A stretch of 64,000 nucleotides of DNA from Bradyrhizobium ontarionense (GCF_021088345.1 NZ_CP088156.1:124001-188000); one strand, 5' to 3'. Counted from the first letter of the stretch, positions 41,766 through 51,997 are shown. Made by a program: numbers and translations. The notes: generated from the sequence alone by a model not told the origin.

Positions 41766-43361
41766 TCACAGTCCCGTTCCGGCATTCATGATGGGTTTGC
41801 GAAGCCGCCGCTTCTCCTGGACCGGCGGGGTTGTGGGTTCCGGCTGCAATGGCGGTGCCTCATCGGACAGCGGCGCGAGCGCCGACATCACCCGCTCCGG
41901 CGGGAAAGTGACGATCACCTCGGTGCCGATCCGGACCTTGGACTTCAGCGTGAACGTGCCGCCATGCATCTCGATCAGGTTCTTGGCGATGGGCAGGCCG
42001 AGTCCCGCACCCTGTTCGGCCGACTTGATGGAGTTCGAGCCTTGGCCGAACGAGGCGAGCACGATCGGGATCTCGTTCTCGGGGATGCCGGAGCCGGTGT
42101 CCTTGACGCTGAGATACTGGCCGCCAGAGGCCGTCCAGCCGGCCTTCAGCCAGATGTCGCCGCCCTGCGGCGTGAACTTGATCGCGTTGGACAGAAGGTT
42201 GAGCACGATCTGGCGGATCGCGCGCTCGTCCGCCCACAGCCGCGGCATGCTCCGCTCGAACACCTCGTGAATGGTGATACCGCGGCTCGTGGCGCGCAGC
42301 TTCAGCAGGTGGTGGCAGTCGGCGATCACGTGCACCAGCGCGACGGCCTCCTCGTTGAGCTCGTAGCGGCCGGCCTCGATGCGCGAGAGGTCGAGGATCT
42401 CGTTGATCAGGTTGAGCAGGTGAACGCCTGAATTGTGGATGTCGGCGGAATACTCCTTGTAGACCGGCACGGCATGGACGCCGAAGATCTCGCTCTTCAT
42501 CACTTCGGAGAAGCCGAGGATGGCGTTCAGCGGCGTGCGCAGCTCGTGGCTCATCTGCGCAAGGAAACGCGATTTCGCGACATTGGCGGCCTCGGCGCGG
42601 TAGCGCGCCTCGTCGGAAATCGCCTTGGCCTGCTCGAGCTCGCCGATCAGCGCGTCTTTTTCGGCGCGCGCCTCGAGGGTGGCGAGCGTCGTCGAATGCA
42701 GCTGGTGAGCGAGCAGAACGAAGTAGCCCTCGGCTGCGACCGCGAAACCGGCGAGCAGATAGTTGTCGAACGTGCCTGAGAGCGCGAGGCTGAGCGTGAT
42801 CGCGACCGTCACAGGCGCGGTGACCGCAACCGCCGCAACGGGCAGGTTGGCCGCGAGCATGCTGGAGACGGCGATCACCAGCAGCATCAGGAACATCATC
42901 AGCGTGCCGGACACCTCCGCCAATGCGGGGTGGATCAGGATCGCCATCCAGCACACGCCGTAGAGCAGGTCGAGCAGCACGAAGCGCGTCCGCCAGCGCC
43001 GCGTCGCCGCCAGCGACGGCTGCTCGGCGAGGAAGTTGGTGCAGTTGCGCACGATGGCTGCGTGAATGCAGAGCACGCCGCAGGTCCAGGCGCCGGCCGC
43101 CAGCGCATGCAGCCATGCGCTGAGCATCAGCCCGGTCGCGACCACCAGTAGTATCACGATGTAGGAGGCGGAGATCCGGGTCTGGGCGTATTGGCGCAGC
43201 AGTTCGCGATCGAAGGCCGGCCGTGTTCCCGAGGTCGACGTTAACCGGTCGCGCGCCTCACGCACCCGCTGCTGCGCGGCCCGGCGCTGACTTGCCGGTG
43301 CAAGCGCCGGCGGATCTGCTGGAAGCTCGACCACCTCAGGCTTTTCAGCGGGTTTACTCAT
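41766..43361 (-). CDS. Membrane sensor histidine kinase, PleC/DivJ-like
   Basis: 531 residues from the ATG at 43359-43361. About six hydrophobic segments (residues ~65-225) form the membrane sensor. A short coiled linker (LEARAEKDALIGELEQAKA) leads to HisKA with His272 in MSHELRTPLNAILGFSE and an HATPase domain (NLLSNAIKFTPQGG, DTGSGIP, GAGLGLPIAKNL). The SHELRTPLNAILGFSE-MK and EYSADIHNSGVHLLNLINEILDLSRIEAGRYEL blocks are those of PleC/DivJ/PdhS kinases of alphaproteobacteria. No receiver is fused. A CtrA-type promoter lies upstream, consistent with a cell-cycle role; that role is inferred. Confidence 0.9.
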   Translation of the reverse strand: MSKPAEKPEVVELPADPPALAPASQRRAAQQRVREARDRLTSTSGTRPAFDRELLRQYAQTRISASYIVILLVVATGLMLSAWLHALAAGAWTCGVLCIHAAIVRNCTNFLAEQPSLAATRRWRTRFVLLDLLYGVCWMAILIHPALAEVSGTLMMFLMLLVIAVSSMLAANLPVAAVAVTAPVTVAITLSLALSGTFDNYLLAGFAVAAEGYFVLLAHQLHSTTLATLEARAEKDALIGELEQAKAISDEARYRAEAANVAKSRFLAQMSHELRTPLNAILGFSEVMKSEIFGVHAVPVYKEYSADIHNSGVHLLNLINEILDLSRIEAGRYELNEEAVALVHVIADCHHLLKLRATSRGITIHEVFERSMPRLWADERAIRQIVLNLLSNAIKFTPQGGDIWLKAGWTASGGQYLSVKDTGSGIPENEIPIVLASFGQGSNSIKSAEQGAGLGLPIAKNLIEMHGGTFTLKSKVRIGTEVIVTFPPERVMSALAPLSDEAPPLQPEPTTPPVQEKRRLRKPIMNAGTGL

Positions 43362-43406
43362 CAAACAACACAAATCCTGCCCGGAGTGCACGGGCTGCTT
43401 TCTGCA

Positions 43407-43450
43407 TTGTCTATAACTGGCCCCAAATCCTTAAGACGGATTATAGACAA
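43407..43450. promoter_or_regulatory. Inverted repeat overlapping the kinase promoter
   Basis: Perfect 10-bp arms TTGTCTATAA (43407-43416) and TTATAGACAA (43441-43450) with a 24-bp spacer, upstream of the PleC/DivJ-like kinase. The right arm holds the probable -10 (TATAAT on the minus strand). It could be a regulator site, or a duplicated -10 element facing both ways. Confidence 0.5.
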
Positions 43451-43478
43451 CGAAAAATTTGCGTTAACCGCGCGTTAA
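43441..43478 (-). promoter_or_regulatory. CtrA box and promoter of the sensor kinase gene
   Basis: On the minus strand TTAACGCGCGGTTAAC (43463-43478) fits the CtrA consensus TTAA-N7-TTAAC exactly. Its right half, GTTAAC, lies 17 nt upstream of TATAAT, so the box occupies the -35 position as in CtrA-activated promoters of Caulobacter. The kinase ATG is about 80 nt further on. Confidence 0.7.
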
Positions 43479-43479
43479 T

Positions 43480-44928
43480 TTAACCTTTGCGGCGGAGCGC
43501 GATGCTGAGCACGCGCAGACGCCGCCAGCCGATCACCATGCCCGTCATGCTGAAGGCCAAGCCGAGTGTGGACAGGCCGACGATGATGAGCGTGCGCAGC
43601 GCCGGATAGGCGAGCAGGGTCGGGAAGTCCAGCGTGTGCAGCGCCTGATACAGCCAGCGATAGACGCGCCTGGAAGGATCGAGCTTATCGAGCACGGCGC
43701 CGGAGGCCGCGTCGACATGATACCAGGTGTCGCCGCAGACCACGCGATAGACCGGCGCATCCGGCACGTCAGAGGCGAACGGATGATCGTCGCCCGGCTC
43801 GACATCGATCGATCTCGCGCAATCGCTGCGAAGGCGGCCCGTCACCGCATTGACATCGGCGGGCTGCAGCAAGCGGCCGATGATCCGCGGCGCCGAGCCG
43901 TCCAGCACCGAGATCTGCTGCTGGCTCAGCGCTCGCCGGGCGCGCTGATGGATACGGCCGCCGAACGCAAACCATTCGATCTCGCGGGCCTCGCCGCGAA
44001 CGGCCGCGAGTGCCGTTGCGGCGAGACCAGTCCAGTCCGGTTCGCCGATGAGGACTTCCTCTTCGGAGGCGGTGAGACGGCCGGTCGCGAACAACCGGCC
44101 ATGGTCCATCGACAGCCAGCCGCTGACGATCCACGTCAGCACGAATTGCGCGCAGAGCAGGCCGGCCCAGTGATGCCACAGGTGCCAGCCCCGGTAGCGC
44201 GATGTCAGCCGCGCCTTGCTCAGTCTCAGCCTGATCGGGCCGAGCAGGGCGCCCGTCACGGCGGCGATGACCGCCGCCAGCGACAGCCACCACACCGTGA
44301 CGTCCCAGGCCGCCCAGTCCTTGCGCAGCAGGGTCGGATAGATCCAATGGACGACGCTGCCGGCATAGTTCCAGGAGCGTTCGAAGCGTGTGGTGTCGAG
44401 CACGACCTCGCCGGTCCGCGAGGAGACGTAGAGCTCGGTGCCATCGCCGTCGTTGAGCGCGATCCGATAGAGTGGTCGATGCGCGTCGAACCGGTTCGGC
44501 ACCGTCCACTGATCGTAAGTGTCGAGCGCTGCAACGGCGGCCCCTGTGGCGTCGATTCCACGCCGTTGTGCCGTGGTGCGCGCAACGGACAAGGCGAGGT
44601 CTGGGTTGGCCACGTCGGCCGTGGCCAGCGTGTCGGCATGAACGGCCACGCTGCGGTCGGCGGTGGAGATCACGTAGACGGGACCGTCCACGCGCTGCCA
44701 CAGTCGGATACGGCCGGGACGATCGATGCCACGCGCGGCGAGGGCCTCTGCTGGGCCGTGCAGGGGTGTGGCGAGGTCGAGCGGCGCGAGCCCGGCGAAC
44801 CGCTTGCTCTCCGTCTGCGCCGGGAACGGCACGTAGTGTATCACGATCCCGGTCGCGAACCACAGCACGAACAATGGACCGAGCGGGATGCTCAACCAGC
44901 GGTGCGTGAGGATCAGCGCCCGGATCAT
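43480..44928 (-). CDS. PepSY-associated transmembrane protein (FsrB/FoxB-like)
   Basis: 482 residues. Four membrane segments: WLSIPLGPLFVLWFATGIVI near the N-terminus, VTVWWLSLAAVIAAVTGALL, LCAQFVLTWIVSGWLSM and a C-terminal LRTLIIVGLSTLGLAFSMTG. Between them are two periplasmic PepSY-like regions (GPVYVISTADRSVAV; PDAPVYRVVCGDTWYHVDAASG). HRW, WHLWHHW and ALHTLDF histidines are spaced as in b-heme-binding ferric-reductase partners (FoxB, PiuB, FsrB). The gene starts 6 nt after the TonB receptor stop, so it shares that operon and its Zur-type control. A job in reducing or releasing the imported metal complex is an inference. Confidence 0.85.
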   Translation of the reverse strand: MIRALILTHRWLSIPLGPLFVLWFATGIVIHYVPFPAQTESKRFAGLAPLDLATPLHGPAEALAARGIDRPGRIRLWQRVDGPVYVISTADRSVAVHADTLATADVANPDLALSVARTTAQRRGIDATGAAVAALDTYDQWTVPNRFDAHRPLYRIALNDGDGTELYVSSRTGEVVLDTTRFERSWNYAGSVVHWIYPTLLRKDWAAWDVTVWWLSLAAVIAAVTGALLGPIRLRLSKARLTSRYRGWHLWHHWAGLLCAQFVLTWIVSGWLSMDHGRLFATGRLTASEEEVLIGEPDWTGLAATALAAVRGEAREIEWFAFGGRIHQRARRALSQQQISVLDGSAPRIIGRLLQPADVNAVTGRLRSDCARSIDVEPGDDHPFASDVPDAPVYRVVCGDTWYHVDAASGAVLDKLDPSRRVYRWLYQALHTLDFPTLLAYPALRTLIIVGLSTLGLAFSMTGMVIGWRRLRVLSIALRRKG

Positions 44929-44934
44929 GCGGCC

Positions 44935-47328
44935 TCAGAACTTGAACGAGGCTTCGACCTCGTAGGTGCGGGGCGCCCCGAGGAAGATCTGATCTGGATA
45001 GAACGGATCGCTCCAGGCCGCATAGCGCTTGTCGGTGACGTTGCGGGCGCGGAAGGTCAGACGTGTGCTGGTTGCGGTGGCGAACATCGGCACCCGCGGC
45101 AGATCGACGAAGGCAAACAGGTCGGCGGTGGTGTAGGCGAGCAGCTTCGCGGTGTTGGCATCGGTGCTCCAGCGGTCGCCGACATGGCGCACCGAGAAGC
45201 CGAGCTCGACCGGCCACCAGCCCGGATTGAGGAAGCGGTAGGAGCCGCCGCCATTGACGATCACGGCGGGGATGTTGGGCGGCGTGTTGCCGGAGAAGGA
45301 GCCGCCGCCCGCGAGATCGTAGTCGGCGTAGCGCGCGCGCACATAGGTGACGTTACCCCACAGCTTGCTCTCCGGCGTCGGCCTGATCGCAGCGGCGATC
45401 TCGATGCCTTGCGATTTCACCTTGCCGGCGAGGTTGAGCTGCTGGCCGGCCTGGGCGCTGTAGACGTTGTTGCGCACGATGTCGAAGGCGGAGAAGGTCC
45501 ACTCGGCCCGCCCGTTCCACAGCAGCTGCTTGACACCGGTCTCGTAGCTGCGTGAGTCCGAAAGCGTCAGGTTCTGCGTCGGGCTCAGCAGGAAGATGCT
45601 GTCGGCCGAGATGTCGGTTGCCGTGGCATATTGGCTATAGAAGGTCGTGCCAGGGAGCGCTTCCCAGGTATAACCGATGCGCCCGGTGACCGGCTGCCAG
45701 CTTGTCGAATAGGGAAAGCCAGGCCTCACGGCGCCGTCCCTGATCCAGTTGCGATCAAGCGTGAACGGGTTGTAGCGCAGGCCGCCGACCAGCGCGAAGC
45801 TGTCCGTGAGCTTCAACCGGTCTTCGAGGTTGAGTGCGACGCTGTCGATGGTGGCGGTCTGCAACTGTGTCCTCAGGTCGCCATAGGTCCCCCGGTCGAA
45901 ACCGACCAACGGGACCGAGTCACCAGGAAAGTTCGCCGCGCCTGGGCGCGTGAAGTCGAGATGCGAGCTCTCGACCGAGGTGACGAGACGGTTGGCGAGA
46001 CCGAGCACGCTGCCGTTCCAGGTGACGTCGGTGATGTTGCCGACCATGTTCTGGTTGTGATGGACGAAGAACCGCTCGCGATCCACCGTGTTGGTGGCTG
46101 CGTTGAAGGCCGACACCTCATTGTTGTACCAGTCGCGGCTGGCATTGTAATTGTAGACTTGGCTTCTCAGCTTGACGTCGTTGCTCAGGTCCCATTCGAA
46201 CCCGCTGCGGACCCAGGATTCCTTGATCGTCTTGTGGCCGTCGACCACGTTGTAGTTGGTCGACAGCGTGCGGCCGTCGATCGTCACGGCACCGAGATCG
46301 GTGCCGTTGTAGGCGGACAACTTGGTGCCGGAGACGATGCCGCTGGTCGCATTGGCGCCGCTGTAGGTGGCCGGCACCAGCGGCGTGCCCTCATAGGGCT
46401 TGGCCTTGTAGTCCTTGAACTCGGCCGCGACGAAGGTCTTGAAGCTGTCGGACAGGCGGTAGCCGAGCTGACCCGAGACGTGCACGTTCTTGAACTCGGT
46501 GTCGTCGATGAAGCCGACCTCCTTGGACCGGCTGATGTCGAAGCGATAGTCGAGCCCTTGGACGGTCGTGCTGCCGCCCGAGCCGAAGCCGCTGCGGAAG
46601 CTGCCGCGCTGGTCGAAGCCGACGAAGGCCTCGTTCCGGACCGGACCGGTATGCGGCGCCTTGGTCACGAAATTGATGGTGCCGCCGACCGCGCCCTGAC
46701 CCGAGATCAGGGAGGAGGGGCCCTTGAGAAACTCGACGCGGTCGAGATTGAAGGTCTCCATCGTCAGCGCGGTGAAGCCGGTCGGGCCGATATTGATGCC
46801 GTTGTAGAGGACGTTGACCTGGTTGCCCTGGAAGCCGCGCATCGCAAAGCCGACGTCGTTCGGCGCATCGCCGGCGCTGACGCCGGTGGCGCCTTTCACC
46901 GCATCGACCGTCGTGTGATAGCCCTGCTCGCGCAGCGTCTCGGCGCCGACCACCTCGAGCGAGGCGGGCACCTCGCGCACCGTGAGGCCCAGCCGGCTTC
47001 CGCTCGCGGGCGTCGCGTTGCTGTTGAGCAGCGTGGCCGCTGCCGTGTCGGAGGAGGCGGCCGATGGACCTGCTGCGGGCAATGGCGCCGCGAGGCGACG
47101 GGGCGCAGGACGCGAGGTTCGATTGGACGTTCGGTTCGGTGATGCCGTACGGCCGGCGGCCTGCCGCTGGCGCGGCGCATCGACCGTAACGTCCGGCAGC
47201 AGCGTGTCGGCGGGCGGCCGGCCGGCCGGATTGGAGGCCGACTGCGCCTGAGCCGCCGGCATGGCCGCCCAGCCTGCTGCCACCAGCCCGATCAGCGATA
47301 TCGACCCCCACACCTCTCGCACGCTCAT
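44935..47328 (-). CDS. TonB-dependent outer-membrane receptor, siderophore-receptor family
   Basis: 797 residues from the ATG at 47326-47328 with a GGGGGCGG ribosome region; the open frame upstream is not used. A signal peptide ends near residue 28 (MPAAQAQS). A long Pro/Ser/Ala-rich linker (to ~115) leads to the plug: LGLTVREVPASLEVVGAETL, MRGFQGNQVNVLYNGINIGP, VEFLKGPSSLISGQGAVGGTINFVTKAP. The barrel ends YEVEASFKF, with the terminal Phe used by the BAM complex. The plug matches TIGR01783-type receptors. The 18-bp Zur-type palindrome upstream suggests it imports a zinc complex or is induced by zinc shortage. It is unlikely to be the dedicated receptor of the NRPS product. Confidence 0.93.
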   Translation of the reverse strand: MSVREVWGSISLIGLVAAGWAAMPAAQAQSASNPAGRPPADTLLPDVTVDAPRQRQAAGRTASPNRTSNRTSRPAPRRLAAPLPAAGPSAASSDTAAATLLNSNATPASGSRLGLTVREVPASLEVVGAETLREQGYHTTVDAVKGATGVSAGDAPNDVGFAMRGFQGNQVNVLYNGINIGPTGFTALTMETFNLDRVEFLKGPSSLISGQGAVGGTINFVTKAPHTGPVRNEAFVGFDQRGSFRSGFGSGGSTTVQGLDYRFDISRSKEVGFIDDTEFKNVHVSGQLGYRLSDSFKTFVAAEFKDYKAKPYEGTPLVPATYSGANATSGIVSGTKLSAYNGTDLGAVTIDGRTLSTNYNVVDGHKTIKESWVRSGFEWDLSNDVKLRSQVYNYNASRDWYNNEVSAFNAATNTVDRERFFVHHNQNMVGNITDVTWNGSVLGLANRLVTSVESSHLDFTRPGAANFPGDSVPLVGFDRGTYGDLRTQLQTATIDSVALNLEDRLKLTDSFALVGGLRYNPFTLDRNWIRDGAVRPGFPYSTSWQPVTGRIGYTWEALPGTTFYSQYATATDISADSIFLLSPTQNLTLSDSRSYETGVKQLLWNGRAEWTFSAFDIVRNNVYSAQAGQQLNLAGKVKSQGIEIAAAIRPTPESKLWGNVTYVRARYADYDLAGGGSFSGNTPPNIPAVIVNGGGSYRFLNPGWWPVELGFSVRHVGDRWSTDANTAKLLAYTTADLFAFVDLPRVPMFATATSTRLTFRARNVTDKRYAAWSDPFYPDQIFLGAPRTYEVEASFKF

Positions 47329-47426
47329 TCCGCCCCCCACCACGGGGACCGGCTGCGCCGGCTCCCGCGTTCCAAGCCTTACGTTCACGACGATGGGGAC
47401 GAGACTTAGTCGAAGTTCTCGGGCGC

Positions 47427-47444
47427 GTAATGTTATAACATTAC
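47427..47444. promoter_or_regulatory. Zur box upstream of the TonB receptor operon
   Basis: Perfect 18-bp palindrome GTAATGTTATAACATTAC, about 100 bp upstream of the receptor ATG. It matches the Zur signals described for alphaproteobacteria (GTAATGTAATAACATTAC and GATATGTTATAACATATC types). TATAAC within it may be the -10, so bound Zur would block the promoter. Confidence 0.8.
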
Positions 47445-47712
47445 ACATCCGACATTCTAACAGAGCCTGTCTCGATCCAGCAACACATGCGAACGATTAG
47501 CGATTGCAACGGGTATCAGCGAGTCGCGAGGCGCGCAATGGCGCTCGGCTGGGGACTCGTCAGGGAGGGCGCAGGCTGGGTCATGGCCATGGCCCGATGG
47601 CGGTGAACGAGCCAGCCAGCCGTCACGAGAGGCCAAGTACGAACGAGCAAATATGAACGTGCCGCCACCCGAAGCGAGTGGCGGCAGCTCGATCGAATCG
47701 AGGAGAACGAGA
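47445..47712. other. Intergenic stretch with a hairpin at 47661-47685
   Basis: About 270 bp without a gene. The arms GCCGCCAC and GTGGCGGC with a 9-nt loop lie 28 nt past the stop of the dehydrogenase gene (minus strand) and may end its transcript, though there is no T run. Nothing else recognised. Confidence 0.4.
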
Positions 47713-48582
47713 TTACTTCTCCAGCCGCGCCAGGAGGCTCGACGTATCCCAGCGCTTGCCGCCGAGCTTCTCGACCTCGGAATAGAACTGGTCGACCAGC
47801 GCGGTCACCGGCAGATGGGCGCCGTTGCGACGGGCTTCGCTGAGGCAGATCGAGAGATCCTTGCGCATCCATTCCACTGCGAAACCAAAGTCATATTTGC
47901 CGTCGTTCATGGTCTTGTAGCGGTTCTCCATCTGCCAGGACTGGGCGGCGCCCTTGGAGATGGTTTCGATCACGGCGGCAACGTCGAGGCCCGACTTCTT
48001 CGCAAAATGGATGCCTTCAGAGAGACCCTGCACGAGACCCGCGATGCAGATCTGATTGACCATCTTGGTCAGCTGGCCGCTGCCGGCGGGTCCGAGCAGC
48101 TTGCACATGCGGGCGTAAGCCGCGATCACCGGCTCCGCGCCGGCATAGGCGTCCGGGGTGCCGCCGCACATCACGGTCAGTACGCCGTTCTCGGCACCGG
48201 CCTGGCCGCCGGAGACCGGCGCGTCGATGAATTTGAAGCCGGCCTTGGTGGCAGCGGCATCGAGTTCACGTGCCACTTCAGCCGAGGCCGTGGTGTGGTC
48301 GACGAAGGTCGCACCTTTGGCCATGCCGGCGAAAGCGCCGTCGGGGCCGATCGTGACCGAGCGCAGGTCGTTGTCGTTGCCGACGCAGCACATCACGAAG
48401 TCCTGGCCCTCGGCCGCCTGCTTCGGGGTGGCGGCGGTCTTGCCGCCGAACTTGTCGGCCCATTCCTTCGCCTTGGCCGCCGTGCGGTTGTAGACTGTCA
48501 GCTCGTGACCACCCTTCTTCACGAGATGTCCTGCCATGGGGAAACCCATGACACCGAGACCGATGAAAGCGACTTTAGCCAT
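47713..48582 (-). CDS. Beta-hydroxyacid dehydrogenase, 3-hydroxyisobutyrate dehydrogenase family
   Basis: 289 residues from the ATG at 48580-48582. The Rossmann motif GLGVMGFPMAGHL (about 7-19) begins the NAD(P) domain, with NRT at the end of strand 2 (VYNRTAAK), which favours NADP. The substrate-binding signature DAPVSGGQAGAENGVLTVM (about 118-136) and the catalytic Lys in GSGQLTKMVNQI are intact. Members include 3-hydroxyisobutyrate dehydrogenase, tartronate-semialdehyde reductase and GLYR-type succinate-semialdehyde reductases; the sequence alone does not separate them. Neighbours do not suggest a pathway. It is divergent from the VOC gene. Confidence 0.9.
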   Translation of the reverse strand: MAKVAFIGLGVMGFPMAGHLVKKGGHELTVYNRTAAKAKEWADKFGGKTAATPKQAAEGQDFVMCCVGNDNDLRSVTIGPDGAFAGMAKGATFVDHTTASAEVARELDAAATKAGFKFIDAPVSGGQAGAENGVLTVMCGGTPDAYAGAEPVIAAYARMCKLLGPAGSGQLTKMVNQICIAGLVQGLSEGIHFAKKSGLDVAAVIETISKGAAQSWQMENRYKTMNDGKYDFGFAVEWMRKDLSICLSEARRNGAHLPVTALVDQFYSEVEKLGGKRWDTSSLLARLEK

Positions 48583-48844
48583 ATGAGCTACCTTGACCTT
48601 GGGGTTCTGCCGGCGGCCTTGGGAGGGCCGGGCTGTTCTTGGAAAGGAACACTTCAGCAGCCGGCCGGGGCGCGGCGGCACGCTGGACGCCGCACCATAA
48701 ACGCTTGAGAGGCGAGGGCAACGGCTTCGTGACGCATGCGAAAGCGCGGGCTCGTGCTAAAGAGGCATCATCATGACGGCTTGCAAAGGCGTCATCCCGC
48801 AACGAAATCCAGACGATCAACGAACCAGTCAGGGAGTGTCTCGC

Positions 48845-49291
48845 ATGGGCGTCAGCGTCGGCGTGCTCGATCATTTCAACATCCGGACCCGCAATCTGCC
48901 AGAGACGGTGCGCTTCTATGAGCACGTGCTCGGGCTCGAAAATGGTGCGCGGCCGAACTTCGCATTCCCCGGCGCCTGGATGTACAGCGAGGGCCGGCCG
49001 GTGGTGCATCTGGTCGACATCTCTTCGACAGAGGAAGCCCAGAAGCCGGACTCCGGCGTCGTCCACCACGTCGCCTTCGTCAGCCGCGGCTTTGCCGGAA
49101 TGAAGGCGCGGCTGGCCGCCAAGGGCATGCCGTTCGACGCGCGGCAGGTGCCCGGCGGGGAGCTGTGGCAGATCTTCGTGCGCGACCCCAACGGCGTGAT
49201 GATCGAGCTCAATTACGAGGCAGCCAAGGAGCAGGCCGAGGACGCGCCGGTGGAGACTGCGTCCGACATCGGAACCAAGGTGGCGTTTTGA
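48845..49291 (+). CDS. VOC-family (glyoxalase/bleomycin resistance/dioxygenase) protein
   Basis: 148 residues from ATG 48845 with a GGGAG site; ATG 48773 upstream lacks one. The two beta-alpha-beta-beta-beta halves are visible: VLDHFNIRTRNLPETVRFYEHVLGL, then VVHHVAFVSRGFAGMKARLAAKGM and WQIFVRDPNGVMIELNY. Candidate metal ligands are His at DHFNI and HHVAF and the Glu in IELNY, so a metal-dependent lyase or dioxygenase is possible. The reaction is unknown. Confidence 0.88.
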   Translation: MGVSVGVLDHFNIRTRNLPETVRFYEHVLGLENGARPNFAFPGAWMYSEGRPVVHLVDISSTEEAQKPDSGVVHHVAFVSRGFAGMKARLAAKGMPFDARQVPGGELWQIFVRDPNGVMIELNYEAAKEQAEDAPVETASDIGTKVAF

Positions 49292-49423
49292 GCCGGCCGG
49301 CATTATGAAGCAGCGCAGCGGAGGGCCGGATCAATCCCGTCGGCGACGACGTAAGATCATGTCCGGCCAATATGATAGGGCGCGACGATGTGGCGCGTTC
49401 TGAACGTTTTCAGGAGACGCGCC

Positions 49424-50554
49424 GTGAGCGTGACGCAGCAACAGGTCATCGAGGCTCTCAAGCGGGTTCGTTCCCCGCGCGGCGTGGCGCTGCCCGACGC
49501 CGGCGCGCTGTCGCCGATCACGGCCAATGACGGCAAGGTGTTCTTCTCGATCAATGTCGAGGCCAGCGAGGCGCGCGCCTGGGAGGATACCCGTGCCCAG
49601 GCTGAGGCCGCCGTGCGCGCCATTCCGGGCGTGACCACGGTCATGGTGGCGCTGACCGCCGAGCGCAAGCCGGGCGCGACGCCGCCTCCGCGGCCGTCCG
49701 GTGTGCAGCCGGCTGCAGCCCACCGTCCGCCGCACCAGCACCAGCACCCGGCCGACTCGCCAATGGCGCGCCAGGCCGCCATTCCCGGCATCACCGCGGT
49801 CATCGCGGTGGCTTCGGGCAAGGGTGGTGTCGGCAAGTCGACGACGGCCGTCAATCTCGCGCTGGGCTTGCGCGATCTCGGGCTCAAGGTCGGCCTGCTC
49901 GATGCCGACATCTACGGACCGTCCGTGCCCAAACTGACCGGCCTGCACGAGAAGCCGCAGCTCACGTCCGACAAGAAGATGATCCCGCTGTCGCGCTTCG
50001 GCCTTGCGATCATGTCGATCGGCTTCCTGGTCGAGGAGGACAGTCCGATGATCTGGCGCGGGCCGATGGTGATGTCGGCGATCAACCAGATGCTGCGCGA
50101 CGTTGCCTGGGGCACGCTCGATGTGCTCATCGTCGACATGCCGCCGGGTACTGGCGATGCCCAGCTGACCCTGGCGCAGAACGTGCCGCTCAAGGGGGCG
50201 GTGATCGTGTCGACCCCGCAGGACCTGTCGCTGATCGACGCCCGGCGCGGGCTCGCGATGTTCCGCAAGGTCAACGTGCCCGTGCTCGGCATCATCGAGA
50301 ATATGAGCTACTTCCAGTGCCCGCAATGCGGCACCCGGTCCGACATCTTCGGCCATGGCGGCGCGCGCCACGAGGCCGAGCGGCTCGGCGTGCCGTTCCT
50401 GGGTGAGATCCCGTTGCACATGGACATCCGCGCCACGTCCGACGCCGGCAATCCCGTGGTCGAGAGCGAGCCCAACGGACCGCACGCGGCGATCTATCGA
50501 ACCATCGCGTCGGCCGTCCGGGACCAGCTCAAGGACGCTATCGCCGCTGCTTGA
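49424..50554 (+). CDS. apbC: Mrp/NBP35-family Fe-S cluster carrier P-loop ATPase (ApbC)
   Basis: 376 residues. GTG 49424 is chosen because AGGAG sits 7 nt before it; ATG 49388 has no site. An N-terminal MIP18/DUF59-like domain (about 1-85) leads through a Pro/His-rich linker (HRPPHQHQHP) to the deviant Walker A GKGGVGKSTT, switch motifs DADIYGPS and VDMPPGTGD, and the cluster-binding CPQC in NMSYFQCPQCGT. This class carries [4Fe-4S] clusters to apo-proteins in the cytoplasm as a dimer. Length and domain order match alphaproteobacterial Mrp. Monocistronic by context. Confidence 0.94.
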   Translation: MSVTQQQVIEALKRVRSPRGVALPDAGALSPITANDGKVFFSINVEASEARAWEDTRAQAEAAVRAIPGVTTVMVALTAERKPGATPPPRPSGVQPAAAHRPPHQHQHPADSPMARQAAIPGITAVIAVASGKGGVGKSTTAVNLALGLRDLGLKVGLLDADIYGPSVPKLTGLHEKPQLTSDKKMIPLSRFGLAIMSIGFLVEEDSPMIWRGPMVMSAINQMLRDVAWGTLDVLIVDMPPGTGDAQLTLAQNVPLKGAVIVSTPQDLSLIDARRGLAMFRKVNVPVLGIIENMSYFQCPQCGTRSDIFGHGGARHEAERLGVPFLGEIPLHMDIRATSDAGNPVVESEPNGPHAAIYRTIASAVRDQLKDAIAAA

Positions 50555-50631
50555 TGCAGTGCAGCGAAGTGCGACTATTGGACGGTTTGTCAGCCCATCG
50601 TCGCGTTTTCGCTTAACCGGTTCCGTGCTAA

Positions 50632-51822
<1,191 letters not shown>

Positions 51823-51852
51823 TCTGAAAAGTTCGATCGGCGGTTTGAGTTC

Positions 51853-51880
51853 AAGCCCGGCCTCGCAAGAGGCCGGGCTT
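51853..51880 (+). terminator. Hairpin terminator between the two TakP-like genes
   Basis: Perfect 12-bp stem AAGCCCGGCCTC / GAGGCCGGGCTT with a GCAA tetraloop, 31 nt after the first binding-protein stop. The tail is TCGCG, so it is weakly U-rich, but the stem is very stable. The two genes are therefore probably transcribed separately. Confidence 0.75.
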
Positions 51881-51997
51881 TCGCGTTGCGACAACGTTTC
51901 GCGATGGCACTCCTGCGCTGTTTGATCCACACTGGAACCGAGGCCTCGCAAGAAGGCTGCCCAGGAATGGACACACATCACACGGGAGGGAAGGACT

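Noticed and set aside
44935..47328. Assigning the TonB receptor as the dedicated receptor of the NRPS siderophore
   Set aside because: It lies over 22 kb away and has a Zur-type rather than an iron-type site; the cognate receptor is more likely upstream of the window.
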